Shown: piece by piece, positions 1 through 11,054 of the stretch
How positions within the stretch are numbered: position 1 is the stretch's first letter
How the letters are laid out: every line of letters starts with the position of its first letter
Source: Marilutibacter chinensis
GTDB lineage: Bacteria > Pseudomonadota > Gammaproteobacteria > Xanthomonadales > Xanthomonadaceae
Assembly (NCBI RefSeq): GCF_021725675.1
Contig: NZ_JAKJPO010000005.1
Coordinates: 218,965 to 282,964, forward strand
Direction: 5' to 3'
DNA: 64,000 nt
Made by a program: the position numbers and the translations under genes
Notes under the pieces: generated by a model
What the model was told of the DNA's origin: nothing
The model's database searches: none
The model's input: only the letters and a program-made list of their open reading frames with translations

Positions 1-246
1 TCGGAAGAGGACAAGCAGGCCGTGTCGCGCGCGCGCAAGATCGAGCGCTTCTTCAGCCAGCCATTCCACGTCGCCGAGGTGTTCACCGGCTCGCCGGGCA
101 AGTACGTGTCGCTGAAGGACACCATCCGCGGCTTCAAGGGGATTGTGGAAGGCGAGTACGACCACCTGCCGGAGCAGGCGTTCTACATGGTCGGCACCAT
201 CGACGAGGCCATCGAGAAGGGCAAGAAGATCACCGAGAAGGCGTAA
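1..246 (+). CDS. atpD: ATP synthase F1 subunit beta, C-terminal end (partial)
   Basis: The frame is open from base 1 and ends at TAA (244-246), so only the last 81 residues are in the window. The residues match the C-terminal helical domain of F1 beta: the [20 protein letters not shown] stretch, then GKYVSL, then [15 protein letters not shown], ending in GKKITEKA. This is the catalytic, nucleotide-binding subunit of the cytoplasmic F1 head. atpC follows on the same strand, as expected for the end of the atp operon, but across an unusually long 220-bp gap containing a hairpin repeat. Confidence 0.97.
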   Translation, partial: SEEDKQAVSRARKIERFFSQPFHVAEVFTGSPGKYVSLKDTIRGFKGIVEGEYDHLPEQAFYMVGTIDEAIEKGKKITEKA

Positions 247-255
247 TCCGCGTTT

Positions 256-290
256 CCTCTCCCGCTCGCGGGAGAGGATCGGGGTGAGGG
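256..290. repeat. CTCTCCCG/CGGGAGAG dispersed hairpin between atpD and atpC
   Basis: An inverted repeat with arms CCTCTCCCG and CGGGAGAGG (256-277) is followed by GGGGTGAGGG. A similar element lies at 34041-34116 in front of the RND operon, so it is a dispersed intergenic repeat. Its position inside the atp operon, 10 bases after the atpD stop, means it will be in the transcript and may act as an mRNA hairpin. The rest of the gap (291-466) shows no gene. Confidence 0.6.
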
Positions 291-466
291 CGCGAGGAGT
301 CGGCCCTTACCCGCACCGCAGCCGCTGTTGGACCCGGCATCGTCTGGTCAGGCAGCACCCGGTCCTCGCACCGCCCGGGCACCGTTCGATTCCCGGACCG
401 CTGGTTCGGACGAAGCGAACGGCCTCGCAAGCGGGAGAGAAGGACAAGGCAGAAGAGCGTTTACCT

Positions 467-889
467 ATGACCACCATCCGTTGCGACATCGTCAGTGCCG
501 AGAGCGAGATCTTCCACGGTGAGGCCGAGCTGGTCGTCGCCACCGGCGAGATGGGCGAACTCGGCATCGCGCCCAAGCATGCACCGCTGATCACCCGGCT
601 CAAGCCCGGCAAGGTGGTGGTGACCCTGCCCGGCGGAGAGAAGCTCGACTTCGCGATCTCCGGGGGGCTGCTCGAGGTCCAGCCGCAGGTGGTGACCGTG
701 CTGGCCGACACCGCGATCCGTGCCGAGGATATCGACGAGGCGGCCGTGCGTGCCGCCAAGGACGAGGCCGAGCGCATCCTCGCCAATCGCGGCGAGCAGA
801 TGGAAGTCGCCGAGGCCCAGGCCAAGCTCGCCGAGGCGATGGCGCAGCTGCAGGCGCTGGAGCGCCTGCGCAGGAACATGAAGCACTGA
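467..889 (+). CDS. atpC: ATP synthase F1 subunit epsilon
   Basis: 140 residues starting [20 protein letters not shown], the normal start of epsilon; the reading frame is open further upstream but that part has no family resemblance. An N-terminal beta sandwich ([19 protein letters not shown]) is followed by an alpha-helical hairpin ([17 protein letters not shown] to the C-terminal [10 protein letters not shown]). Epsilon sits in the central stalk and couples rotation to catalysis while inhibiting ATP hydrolysis. It is the last gene of the atp operon and is followed by a strong terminator-like palindrome. ATG at 467 was chosen from the family start. Confidence 0.96.
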   Translation: MTTIRCDIVSAESEIFHGEAELVVATGEMGELGIAPKHAPLITRLKPGKVVVTLPGGEKLDFAISGGLLEVQPQVVTVLADTAIRAEDIDEAAVRAAKDEAERILANRGEQMEVAEAQAKLAEAMAQLQALERLRRNMKH

Positions 890-916
890 GCCGCGGCTGC
901 GGTCCGCGGGCCTTCG

Positions 917-942
917 AAACGCCGGCGATCGCCGGCGTTTTT
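917..942 (+). terminator. Intrinsic terminator after atpC
   Basis: A perfect palindrome AACGCCGGCG/CGCCGGCGTT is followed by five T residues on the plus strand, 28 bases after the atpC stop. The complementary strand gives a weaker A/T flank, so it could also stop transcripts of the convergent glycosyltransferase gene. Confidence 0.85.
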
Positions 943-964
943 CGTCTCTGGCGCTGTACGTCCG

Positions 965-1983
965 CTACATACTGCTGTCTGTTCCATGAGATGGCCGCAT
1001 CCGTGCCAGCATTGGATGGATCGGCTGTCGGGGTTCGGATCCGACGTCGAAGTTCAGCCACGAGAGCAGCAGTTGCGTGCCGAGGATCAGCGGCAATGCA
1101 GCAAGCATGACCGTGCCTGCGCTGGCGGTCTCACCGGACTGCACCGAAACGAGCCAGTGCCAGGCGCCGAAACCCAGCCCGAACAACAGCAGGGGCAGTG
1201 ATGCCAGCAGCTCCAGCGAGGCGACGGAGAACCCGCGCAGGAAATAGCTGTAGCCGATCCGACGCACCAGGTTGTAGAGATTGCCGGCAAGAAAGGGAAC
1301 GACCATGCGGGCCGGGCGCAGACTGGACGTCTCTTCGCCATAGGTCGCCGGCATTGGCAGATCGGCGACCACCGCACGCACCTGATTGAGGTGGTAGAGC
1401 AGGTCGGACTCGAAGAAATAGCGCCTGGCCAGGCGGTTCAGGTCGATCTCCGTCAACAGCGTGGCATGGATCGCGGTGAAACCGTTGGTCGGGTCGAACA
1501 GCTGCCAATAGCCGCTTGACGCCTTGGTAAGCAGCGACAGGCTGGCATTGCCGAAGAGGCGCGTTGCCGGCATTCCGCGCAGGTAGCCCAGGCGATGGAA
1601 ACGGTTGCCCTTCACGTAGTCGGCAGTACCGGCGGCGATTGGACGGACCAGGGCGGGAATCAGTGCCGGATCCATCTGGCCATCGCCGTCGAGCTTGACC
1701 ACGACCTCGGCACCGGCCGCGACCGCGGCGCGGTAGCCGGTCGCGACGGCGCCACCGACACCCTGATTCGTGGCATGGGTGATCACCTGCACGCGCGGAT
1801 CGTTGCTGTGGGCCACGATCCGCTGGCCCGTGTGCTCGGGGCAGGCATCGTCGACCACGAAGATCGAGTCGACCTCGTTACCGATCCAACGAGCACGGAA
1901 AGCAAGTCGCTCGCAACGCGAGAACAGGGGACGATCGCGATCCTGGGGATGACGTCAGCGATAGATCCAATGACGGGAGGCAA
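965..1983 (-). pseudogene. Family 2 glycosyltransferase (DPM1/polyprenyl-phosphate type), frameshifted near 1885-1895
   Basis: The main frame (stop at 965) reads IGNEVDSIFVVDDACPEHTG, then KLDGDGQMDP (DxD region) and LFDPTNGFTAI, ending with two hydrophobic segments (residues about 200-225 and 240-260 of the frame), as in membrane-bound polyprenyl-phosphate sugar transferases. The expected N-terminus (RIAIVIPCYRVA in relatives) is present in another frame as RIAIVPCSRVASDLLSVLV, ending just where the main frame becomes family-like. One missing base around 1885-1895 would account for this. The N-terminal frame opens at a TTG (1983) overlapping gtrA. The IVPC stretch also lacks a residue. It is either a recent pseudogene or a sequencing error. 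Confidence 0.75.
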
Positions 1984-2338
1984 AGAAGCTCAACAGAGCC
2001 AGCAGCGCTTCCACCAGCGGCTTCGTGAGCCACGCCCAGCCCAGTCCGGGCCCGGTGGCCAGCGATGTCATCGCCCACGTGCTGACGCAGGTCAGGAATG
2101 TCCACGCAAAAAGGAAACGCAGCAGGCGTCCCCCGCCCAGACGCGCTTGTCCGTCCTTGGCGAAGGTTATCCTCCCGTTGAGCCAGAAGCCCAGACAGGC
2201 GCCACTGACGCGACCGCCGACGTTGGAGGCCGATGGGCCTGCTCCCAACGCGCTCAGACCGACGAAGACCGCCCAGTCCAGCAGGACCTGCAGCACACCT
2301 ACGAGCAGGAAATACTTGCCCTGGCGCAATACGCTCAT
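1955..2338 (-). CDS. GtrA-family membrane protein
   Basis: 127 residues with four predicted membrane segments (YFLLVGVLQVLLDWAVFVG, GGRVSGACLGFWLNG, FLFAWTFLTCVSTWAM, LVEALLALLSFFASRHWIYR), the size and pattern of GtrA proteins. These are thought to move polyprenyl-linked sugars across the inner membrane. The conserved FWLNGRITF and the RHWIYR C-terminus are visible. It precedes the damaged GT2 gene; in intact pairs GtrA and a GT2 enzyme work together in glycosylating cell-surface polymers. The partner's frameshift raises the question whether this gene is still useful. Confidence 0.85.
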   Translation of the reverse strand: MSVLRQGKYFLLVGVLQVLLDWAVFVGLSALGAGPSASNVGGRVSGACLGFWLNGRITFAKDGQARLGGGRLLRFLFAWTFLTCVSTWAMTSLATGPGLGWAWLTKPLVEALLALLSFFASRHWIYR

Positions 2339-2486
2339 CGGCCGTCGGCACCGGCGTCAGCGGCATACGGTTGAGGAACTCTGTGCGCGACGTTCTGGCG
2401 GTGAGGTGCGATCGTCATGTGATGGCGTTCCGTCCCCGGATACCCGCTAGAATCTTCATTCGACCGCCCATCTCACAACCTTTTCC

Positions 2487-3857
2487 ATGCCATCTCCGTT
2501 GAACGTCATCATACTCGCCGCCGGCGAGGGCAAACGCATGAAATCGGTCGCGCCGAAGGTGCTGCAGAAGATCGCCGGCAAGCCGATGCTCGGCCATGTG
2601 ATCGATACCGCCCGAGCCTTGGAACCGGCCGCCATCCAGGTGGTCTACGGCCATGGCGGAGAGGCGGTACGCGATGCCTTTGCGGAGGACGCGGATCTCA
2701 CGTGGGTCGAGCAGGCCGAGCGCCTGGGGACAGGCCACGCGGTCCAGCAGGCAATGCCGGAGGTGCCGCAGGATGCACGGGTGCTGATCCTGTACGGCGA
2801 CGTGCCGCTGATCACCGCCGATACCCTGCGGCGCCTGCTGGACGCGACGGGCCGCATCGCGGTGCTGGTCGCCGATCTGGACGATCCGACCGGTTACGGC
2901 CGCGTCGTCCGCAACGCGGAGGGCAACGTGGCGCGGATCGTCGAGCACAAGGACGCCGACGACGAGCAGCGCGAGATCCGCACGGTGAACACCGGCATCC
3001 TGGTCGCCGACGGCGAGCCGCTGCGGCGCTGGCTGGACCGGCTCGACAACGACAACGCCCAGGGCGAGTACTACCTGACCGATGTGTTCACTTCCGCCGC
3101 CGGGGAGTTCAATGCCGCCGAGATGGTGCATGTGCATGCGCCGATCGAGGTCGAGGGCGCCAATGACCCGTGGCAACTCGCCCAGCTTGAGCGCGCGTTC
3201 CAGCTGCGTGCCGCGCGTGCATTGTGCATGGCGGGTGCCCGCCTGGCCGATCCGGTACGCTGCGACATCCGCGGCGAGGTGACCGTGGGACGGGACGTCG
3301 AGATCGACGTGGACGTGGTGTTCGAGGGCCGGGTCGAACTCGCCGACGGAGTGAAGGTCGGCCCGTTCTGCCGCCTGAAGGACGTGCGCCTCGGGCCGGG
3401 TACGCAGGTGCACGCGCACTGCGACCTGGAAGGCGCCGTCACCGAAGGTGCCGCGACCGTCGGGCCGTATGCCCGCCTGCGTCCGGGCACCGTGCTCGCC
3501 GACGGCGCCCGCATCGGCAATTTCGTCGAGACCAAGAACGCGAATCTCGGCGTCGGCAGCAAAGCCAATCACCTGACCTACCTGGGCGATGCTGTCGTCG
3601 GGGCCGGCGTCAACATCGGCGCGGGGACGATCACCTGCAATTACGACGGCGTGAACAAGTCGAAGACGGTGATCGGTGATGGCGCCTTCATCGGCTCGAA
3701 CAGCTCGCTGGTCGCGCCGGTCGAGATCGGTGCGCAGGCCACCATCGCCGCCGGATCGGTGATCACCCGGCCGGCGCCGGAAGGCAAGCTGACCGTCGCC
3801 CGTGCCCGCCAGGCCACGATCGACGGCTGGCAGCGCCCGGCAAAGAAACGACCGTAG
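2487..3857 (+). CDS. glmU: Bifunctional N-acetylglucosamine-1-phosphate uridyltransferase / glucosamine-1-phosphate acetyltransferase
   Basis: 456 residues, full length. The N-terminal uridyltransferase half has [11 protein letters not shown] (residues about 10-20), ERLGTGHAV and YGDVPLI; the C-terminal half is a left-handed beta-helix acetyltransferase with hexapeptide repeats ([35 protein letters not shown]). It makes UDP-GlcNAc in the cytoplasm for peptidoglycan and LPS. With glmS about 9 kb away, the window carries two steps of amino-sugar synthesis. ATG at 2487 gives the usual [15 protein letters not shown] start. It is convergent with the histidine kinase gene and separated from it by a structured repeat. 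Confidence 0.98.
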   Translation: MPSPLNVIILAAGEGKRMKSVAPKVLQKIAGKPMLGHVIDTARALEPAAIQVVYGHGGEAVRDAFAEDADLTWVEQAERLGTGHAVQQAMPEVPQDARVLILYGDVPLITADTLRRLLDATGRIAVLVADLDDPTGYGRVVRNAEGNVARIVEHKDADDEQREIRTVNTGILVADGEPLRRWLDRLDNDNAQGEYYLTDVFTSAAGEFNAAEMVHVHAPIEVEGANDPWQLAQLERAFQLRAARALCMAGARLADPVRCDIRGEVTVGRDVEIDVDVVFEGRVELADGVKVGPFCRLKDVRLGPGTQVHAHCDLEGAVTEGAATVGPYARLRPGTVLADGARIGNFVETKNANLGVGSKANHLTYLGDAVVGAGVNIGAGTITCNYDGVNKSKTVIGDGAFIGSNSSLVAPVEIGAQATIAAGSVITRPAPEGKLTVARARQATIDGWQRPAKKRP

Positions 3858-3878
3858 TCACGAGACGCGGTCGCGGAA

Positions 3879-3999
3879 CCCAGCCCCCTGAGTCAGGGGG
3901 CGATTCGCGCCGCAGGCGCGAATGGGGGTGTGGAGGTGCACGGCGGGCCCAAGGTTTGCGCAGCAAACTTTGGGGACACCCGGGCACAGCCCGGGTGTC
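3879..3999 (+). repeat. Four-hairpin intergenic repeat, copy A
   Basis: Starts CCCAGCCCCCTGAGTCAGGG. Hairpins in order: CCCCTGA/TCAGGGG; ATTCGCGCC/GGCGCGAAT; AAGGTTTGC/GCAAACTTT; GACACCCGGG/CCCGGGTGTC. The last stem differs from the GATATCCGG/CCGGATATC of copies B, C and E, yet both arms changed together. It lies between the convergent glmU and histidine kinase genes; its last two bases overlap the kinase stop codon. Confidence 0.85.
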
Positions 4000-5362
4000 A
4001 GCCCGGCAGCACCATGCTCACGCACAGGCCGCCACCTTCGCGGTTGAGCAGGGCGATACGGCCGCCGTGCGCCTCGGCGATCTCGCGGGCCAGCGCCAGC
4101 CCCAGGCCGGTGCCGTGGCGTTTGGTCGAGTAGAACGGCAACAACGCGTTGGCGAGCACCGCTTCATTCATGCCGCTGCCGCGGTCCAGCACATCGATCC
4201 GCCATGCGTCGGGCAGACGGCGCAGCGACAGCCTGACCTCCTCCGGCGGCGAGCCTGATTCATGTGCATTCTTGAGCAGGTTGAGCAGGCACTGCTCGAT
4301 CTGCGCGGAGTCGAAGCGCCCGCTGCCACTGTCCGGCACGCCTTCGGCGACGAAGTCGACCTGCGACTGCAGCTGCGAGATGAAACGCGACCATTCGACC
4401 GGCTGCGTGCGCGGCGCAGGCAGTTTGGCGAAGCGCGCGTAGTCGCGGATGAAGCCTTCAAGGTGCCGCGCCCGCTCTTCGATCGTGGCCAGTGCGGTGG
4501 GCAGCTTCTCGTACTGCCCGCGACGCAGAAGCTCGGCGCCGGAATGGGCGAGCGACGCGATCGGCGCCAGCGAGTTGTTGAGCTCGTGGCTGATGACGCG
4601 GATCACCTTCTTCCAGGTCTGGACCTCCTGGCGTCGCAGCTCAGCGGTCAGAAGCCGAAGCATCACCAGCTCGTGGCGGCGGCCATTGAGGCGGAAGTGG
4701 CGGCGGGAGAGGTGATAGATGTCCTCGTTGTCCTGGTCGCCGACGGTGAACATCCCGTCGCCACCGCGGTCGAAGGCCTCGCGCAACGCGATCGGCGCAC
4801 GGGCGACCAGGTCGTCGAAGGCCTGGCCTTCCAGGCGCCGGCCGTCGCCGAGCATCTTGCGCGCAGCGAGGTTGCCATGAACGATGCGCCGCGCCGGATC
4901 GACCAGCACCATCGCAACGGGCGTGTTCTGCACCATCGTGTCCAGCAGAAGCTCGCGCTGGACCAGAGCGTGGCGCTGCTCGCGCAATGCGGCGCCGAGC
5001 CGGTTGTGGCTGGCGACCAGCTCGCCGAGTTCGCCCTTGCCCTGCCAGTTCAGGCCAAAGCTGTAATCGCCGTCGCGGTAGCTGGCGACGGTGCCGGCAA
5101 GCGCACGGAACAGCGAGCGCATCGGAGCGAAGGCGCGACGTACGTGATAGACCAGCAACGGCAGCAGCAGCGCGCATGTGGTTGCCGCAGCCATCCATGG
5201 TCGCGGCAGCAGGGCGGAGAGCCATGCGGTCAGTCCGGCGGCCGCGATCACGTAGGCGAACGCGATCGCACCGTAGACCAGGCTCAACGGTAGCCGGCGC
5301 CAGTCGAGCATCAGCGCGCTCGATCGCCGCGCAAGCCGCGGTCGAGGGTCAGGACGAAGCAT
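3998..5362 (-). CDS. Sensor histidine kinase (NtrY-like, PAS-containing) of the ABC-export operon
   Basis: 454 residues from ATG at 5362. Two membrane helices (about residues 20-65) are followed by a HAMP-like linker and a PAS-like segment (TMVQNTPVAMVLVDPARRIV). The dimerisation/phosphoacceptor helix has the H-box SHELNNSLAPIASL. The ATPase domain shows the N-box QCLLNLLKNAHESG, G1 DRGSGMN and FYSTKRHGTGLGLALA. There is almost no periplasmic loop, so the signal is probably sensed in or near the membrane or by the PAS domain. It lies 32 bases after the NtrC-class regulator and is the last gene of the operon. The cognate pairing is inferred from adjacency. Confidence 0.93.
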   Translation of the reverse strand: MLRPDPRPRLARRSSALMLDWRRLPLSLVYGAIAFAYVIAAAGLTAWLSALLPRPWMAAATTCALLLPLLVYHVRRAFAPMRSLFRALAGTVASYRDGDYSFGLNWQGKGELGELVASHNRLGAALREQRHALVQRELLLDTMVQNTPVAMVLVDPARRIVHGNLAARKMLGDGRRLEGQAFDDLVARAPIALREAFDRGGDGMFTVGDQDNEDIYHLSRRHFRLNGRRHELVMLRLLTAELRRQEVQTWKKVIRVISHELNNSLAPIASLAHSGAELLRRGQYEKLPTALATIEERARHLEGFIRDYARFAKLPAPRTQPVEWSRFISQLQSQVDFVAEGVPDSGSGRFDSAQIEQCLLNLLKNAHESGSPPEEVRLSLRRLPDAWRIDVLDRGSGMNEAVLANALLPFYSTKRHGTGLGLALAREIAEAHGGRIALLNREGGGLCVSMVLPG

Positions 5363-5394
5363 CGCGGTTGATCGGGTGGCATCCGGCAGGCTCC

Positions 5395-6741
<1,347 letters not shown>

Positions 6742-6810
6742 CGGGTGGACGGGTCCGTCGGGAAAAGCCCGCCTGGCGGTGCGGGCGGGCCGTGGCACTG
6801 GACGTTGGGC

Positions 6811-7317
6811 TCAGTCGGCGGTGGCGTGGCCTGGAGTGCGGTGATCGTAGCTCAGAACTTCCTTGAGCAGCCAGCGGCCATCCTCGCGGACATAGACGTG
6901 GGTGAACCGTGCCGAGCTGGTGGGGGTGTCGGGCTTGCCGGGTTCGCGCAGGTAGAAGTGATGGACGCCGTTCTGGATCGCGCCATACAACACGCCCTGG
7001 TCGTACAGCGGGAACACCTCCAGGCTGTCGGCATCGACCTTGCGGATCGGCTTGCGCTCCGGGTCGGCGCAGATGTACCTGCGGGTGTTCTCGAAGAAGG
7101 CGTCATGGTCCTGGAACCCGCCCTGGTCGTGGTAGAAGCGCAGCTGCGGATGCACGGCGCTGGCGAGATAGTCCAGGTCGCAGCGGTTGAAGCCGCGCTC
7201 GAAGAAGGTCGCGTCGTGTTCCTTCAGGATCTGGAACAGCTCGCCACCGCCCGCATCCTGCGCCTGGGCGGCACAGGCGCAGGCGGCGAACAGGATGGAT
7301 GCCGCGATACGATGCAT
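6811..7317 (-). CDS. Secreted NTF2-like (DUF4440/SnoaL-type) protein
   Basis: 168 residues. A signal peptide (MHRIAASILFAACACAAQAQ) precedes a cone-like NTF2 fold: an N-terminal helix ELFQILKEHDATFFERGFNR, the DYLASAVHPQLRFYHDQGG segment typical of DUF4440, and C-terminal strands ending THVYVREDGRWLLKEVLSYD. No catalytic residues can be assigned. It sits between the ABC permeases and the regulator, with short gaps of 38 and 69 bases, so it is probably co-transcribed and may be a periplasmic accessory of the exporter. Confidence 0.85.
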   Translation of the reverse strand: MHRIAASILFAACACAAQAQDAGGGELFQILKEHDATFFERGFNRCDLDYLASAVHPQLRFYHDQGGFQDHDAFFENTRRYICADPERKPIRKVDADSLEVFPLYDQGVLYGAIQNGVHHFYLREPGKPDTPTSSARFTHVYVREDGRWLLKEVLSYDHRTPGHATAD

Positions 7318-7355
7318 GCGTTGTTTCCCGGGTCGTCGATGGAAGAAGGAAGCCG

Positions 7356-8573
7356 TCATACGCTGCGGGTCGCGACGGCCGGCGGCACCGATGCCGCGCG
7401 TCGCGCCGGCGCATACACCGCGAGCTGTCCTAGCAGCCACAGCGCGACCGCACCGACCGGCAAGTAGATCGCCGGCAGTCGCGCCAGTTCGTAGTGCGAC
7501 ATCAGCCACTGGTTGATGCCGTAGGCGCCGATCATGCCGATCGCGATGCCGAAGGTCGCGAGCAGGAAGTTCTCGGTCTGGAAATAGCGCAGCACCTGGC
7601 CGCGGGTCGCGCCGAGCGCGCGGCGCACGCCGATCTGCTTGGTCCGCTGCTGCACCCAGAAGCTGGCCAGGCCGACGATGCCGAGCGCGGTCACCACCAG
7701 CAGGGCGACGCAGACCGCGACCAGCAGCCAGACCATCGAGCGGTCGGCCTGGTACCAGCGGTCGATGATCTCGTCGAAGGTCTTGTCCGACATCAGCACC
7801 CGGCGCGGGTTGAGCTTCTCCATCTCCGCGACGACGGCCTGCTTGACCTCCTGGCGACGCTCAGGGTCGGTGCGGATCACGGTACGGCCGCCGGACAGGC
7901 GGACCGGGAAGATCATCGCCCGGTAGGCGCCCTCCGAGCCACCCTGGTCGTTGGGCCGGATCAGGGTGTCGACCACGCCCACGACCCGCATCGGTTCGTC
8001 GCCCCACGAGTAGAACGACTTGCCGACCGCGTTCTCTCCGGGGAACAGTTTCTCGGCGAGGTCGCGGGTGATGATCGTGGCGGGGATCTCGAGTTCGGAG
8101 CCGGGCTCCTGCAGTGCTTCCCAGTCGATCAGCTCGTCGGTATTGAAGTTGCGGCCCTGGATCAGTTTCACGCCGAAGGTGTCGAGGAAATGCTCGTCGC
8201 CCAGGTAGACGGTGGCTTCGGTGGTCTGGTCGCGCTGGTCCTTCTCCAGAAAGATGCTGCTGTTCCAGGAGGAGTTGTCGAACGGCACCTGGTTGGTGAG
8301 GACGGCGGCCTTGACGCCGGGGAGCTGACGGATCGCCGCGAGGTCGCGCACAGCCTGCGCCTGCGCGTCGTCGTTCTGGCCGATGCCGGCATAGCGGATC
8401 ACCACCAGCTCGTTCTCGGCCAGACCTGAGGGCCGATCCATGCGTTCGACGCGCTTGGAGATCAGGAACACGGCGTTGCAGATGATCGCGCATGACAGCG
8501 CGATCTCGAGGACGATCAATGCGGCGGCGGTCTTGTGGCGGCGCAGTGTCGTCAGGATGGGGAGGATGTCCAT
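7356..8573 (-). CDS. MacB/FtsX-type ABC transporter permease (second)
   Basis: 405 residues from ATG at 8573 (ATG at 8585 also possible). One N-terminal membrane helix (AAALIVLEIALSCAIICNAVF), a large periplasmic MacB_PCD-like domain, then three C-terminal helices; the FtsX signature QQRTKQIGVRRALGATRGQV precedes the second of these. This topology belongs to mechanotransmission ABC systems that push substrates or drive periplasmic machinery rather than forming a channel. It partners with the next permease and the ATPase; two unlike permeases suggest a heterodimer. Confidence 0.93.
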   Translation of the reverse strand: MDILPILTTLRRHKTAAALIVLEIALSCAIICNAVFLISKRVERMDRPSGLAENELVVIRYAGIGQNDDAQAQAVRDLAAIRQLPGVKAAVLTNQVPFDNSSWNSSIFLEKDQRDQTTEATVYLGDEHFLDTFGVKLIQGRNFNTDELIDWEALQEPGSELEIPATIITRDLAEKLFPGENAVGKSFYSWGDEPMRVVGVVDTLIRPNDQGGSEGAYRAMIFPVRLSGGRTVIRTDPERRQEVKQAVVAEMEKLNPRRVLMSDKTFDEIIDRWYQADRSMVWLLVAVCVALLVVTALGIVGLASFWVQQRTKQIGVRRALGATRGQVLRYFQTENFLLATFGIAIGMIGAYGINQWLMSHYELARLPAIYLPVGAVALWLLGQLAVYAPARRAASVPPAVATRSV

Positions 8574-8596
8574 GGCAGACCTCATGCAGGAATGTG

Positions 8597-9922
8597 TCAC
8601 TGGCTCTTGAGCTGGATGGCGGGCGCGACCTGGCAGGCACGCCAGGCCGGAAGCAGGCCGGCGATGACACTGGCGGCGATGGCCAGCACGAACGTGGTGA
8701 CCAGCATCGTCAGGTCGAGCTGGGCCAGGGCCGCGTAGTCGGTGGGTTGCTGGCGCACCGCCCACAGGCCGAGCAGTGCCAGGCCCAGACCCAGCACGCC
8801 GCCGGCGAAGCCGACCATCCCGGCCTCGACCAGGCACTGGGCGAAGATCGCCTTCCGCGACGCGCCAAGCGCGCGGCGCACGCCGATCTCGCTGGCCCGA
8901 CGCAGGAACTTGGCCAGCAGCAGGCCGACGGTGTTGATCAGGCAGACCAGCAGGAAACCGAACGCCAGCCATGCTTGCAGCTTCACGTCCTGCGGCACCA
9001 CGCCGTTGTGGTCGAGCCACTCCATCACATTGCGCAGGCGCACGTTGGTCGGCCGCTCGAAGCGGCCGCTCTCGCGCTGCTGGTCGGAATAGTTCGACAG
9101 GTACTGGCGGTAGTCGTCGGCCTTGGCCGGATCCATCTCGACCCAGTACTGCAGCCACGCGCAGAAGGCGTTGACGCCGTACTGGCCCTCGGGGTCCGGT
9201 TCGGCATCCTCGAACGCCTCGGGCGTCCCCCAGCAGCTGAAGTTGCCGTGGGTACCGAACTCCAGCTCGCGCGCGGTCCAGAACGGCACGTAGACCTGCT
9301 CCTCATCGTTGTAGCGTCCGACGGTGATGTCGTAGAACATCGGTTTGGCCGACCACGGTTCGAGCACGCCCGCGACGGTGAAGGTGTTCTGGTCGATGCG
9401 GATCGTCTTGCCGACGCTGTCGCCGCCGTCGAACAGCTTGTCGTTGAGTTCCGAGGTGATCACCGCCACGCGCGCGCGCGCTTCGTCCTCGGCCTTGTTC
9501 CAGCCGGTGCCGTACTTGAACGGCACCTCGAACAGGGCGAAGAAGTCCGCGGTGGTCATGCGGCCGTCGACCCGCATCGGGTCGAGATCGGGACGGTCGG
9601 GTTCGATCGCCATGCTGGCGCCGCTCATGAACGCCTGGCGTTCGCCGCGCGCATCGCGCAGCAGGTGTTCGGCATCGTAGCGGGTCATCTGGTCCTGCGG
9701 CTCCTGGCCTGGCTGGTAGCCGCCGATCGACTCGGAATCAAGCTGCACGTAGAACAGCCGGTCGCTCTTGCTCGGGATCGGGTCGCCGGACAGCACGTGG
9801 AACACGGTCAGCGTGGTCATGCTGGCGCCGATGCCGAGCGCGATCGCCAGCACCATCAGTGCGGTCAGCACGCGGTTGCGCTTGAAGCTGCGCAGGGCGA
9901 GATCGAGGTAGTAGCCGAACAT
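8597..9922 (-). CDS. MacB/FtsX-type ABC transporter permease (first)
   Basis: 441 residues. ATG at 9922 is preceded by GAGG at an 8-base spacing, which favours it over the GTG at 9931. MFGYYLDLALRSFKRN is followed by a membrane helix (LTALMVLAIALGIGASMTTL), a periplasmic domain, and three C-terminal helices with FLRRASEIGVRRALGASRKA, the FtsX-family coupling signature. It starts 10 bases after the ATPase stop codon. The substrate is unknown; related systems export peptides, lipids or antibiotics. Confidence 0.94.
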   Translation of the reverse strand: MFGYYLDLALRSFKRNRVLTALMVLAIALGIGASMTTLTVFHVLSGDPIPSKSDRLFYVQLDSESIGGYQPGQEPQDQMTRYDAEHLLRDARGERQAFMSGASMAIEPDRPDLDPMRVDGRMTTADFFALFEVPFKYGTGWNKAEDEARARVAVITSELNDKLFDGGDSVGKTIRIDQNTFTVAGVLEPWSAKPMFYDITVGRYNDEEQVYVPFWTARELEFGTHGNFSCWGTPEAFEDAEPDPEGQYGVNAFCAWLQYWVEMDPAKADDYRQYLSNYSDQQRESGRFERPTNVRLRNVMEWLDHNGVVPQDVKLQAWLAFGFLLVCLINTVGLLLAKFLRRASEIGVRRALGASRKAIFAQCLVEAGMVGFAGGVLGLGLALLGLWAVRQQPTDYAALAQLDLTMLVTTFVLAIAASVIAGLLPAWRACQVAPAIQLKSQ

Positions 9923-9932
9923 GTTCGTCACC

Positions 9933-10664
<732 letters not shown>

Positions 10665-10760
10665 GACGGGCTCCGGCGGATGATAGGAAGGTCTTGAACG
10701 GACAGGGGGACGGTCTGTCCGGGATGCGGCGACAGGGTGTCGGGTTGCGTCCTGCGTCTG

Positions 10761-11012
10761 TCAGCGCACGCGGAACAGCTCCGGCATGCGGCTGTCCGGC
10801 AGGTAGCTGGTCGCGCGCGGGCGGTGTGCCTGGGGTGCCTGGTTGGCGGATCGGCGGAGGACGTCGCCGGCATCGTCGATTTCGAACAGCTGGTGCAGGC
10901 GCAGCGGCACCGCGGCGGCGAGCTGGTCGGCGCTCCAGTGAAGCCGGAACGGGAACGCGGCGTCGGCGTTGGCGGCGAGGGAGTCGAAGTTCCGGTCGAG
11001 CTGGATGTTCAT
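10761..11012 (-). CDS. Small protein of unknown function in the ABC-export operon
   Basis: 83 residues, not recognised. It has a good ribosome binding site (CAGGAGAGCAACGCC before ATG) and fits between the adaptor gene (42-base gap) and the ATPase gene (96-base gap). The N-terminus MNIQLDRNFDSLAANADAAF is followed by a polar, Ala/Arg-rich chain with no signal peptide, membrane segment, cysteine or double-Gly leader. It could be an adaptor or regulatory protein; evidence for a translated gene is the binding site and operon position only. Confidence 0.6.
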   Translation of the reverse strand: MNIQLDRNFDSLAANADAAFPFRLHWSADQLAAAVPLRLHQLFEIDDAGDVLRRSANQAPQAHRPRATSYLPDSRMPELFRVR

Positions 11013-11054
11013 GGCGTTGCTCTCCTGGGTGGAACGGGGGGAAGGAAGGGAGCC

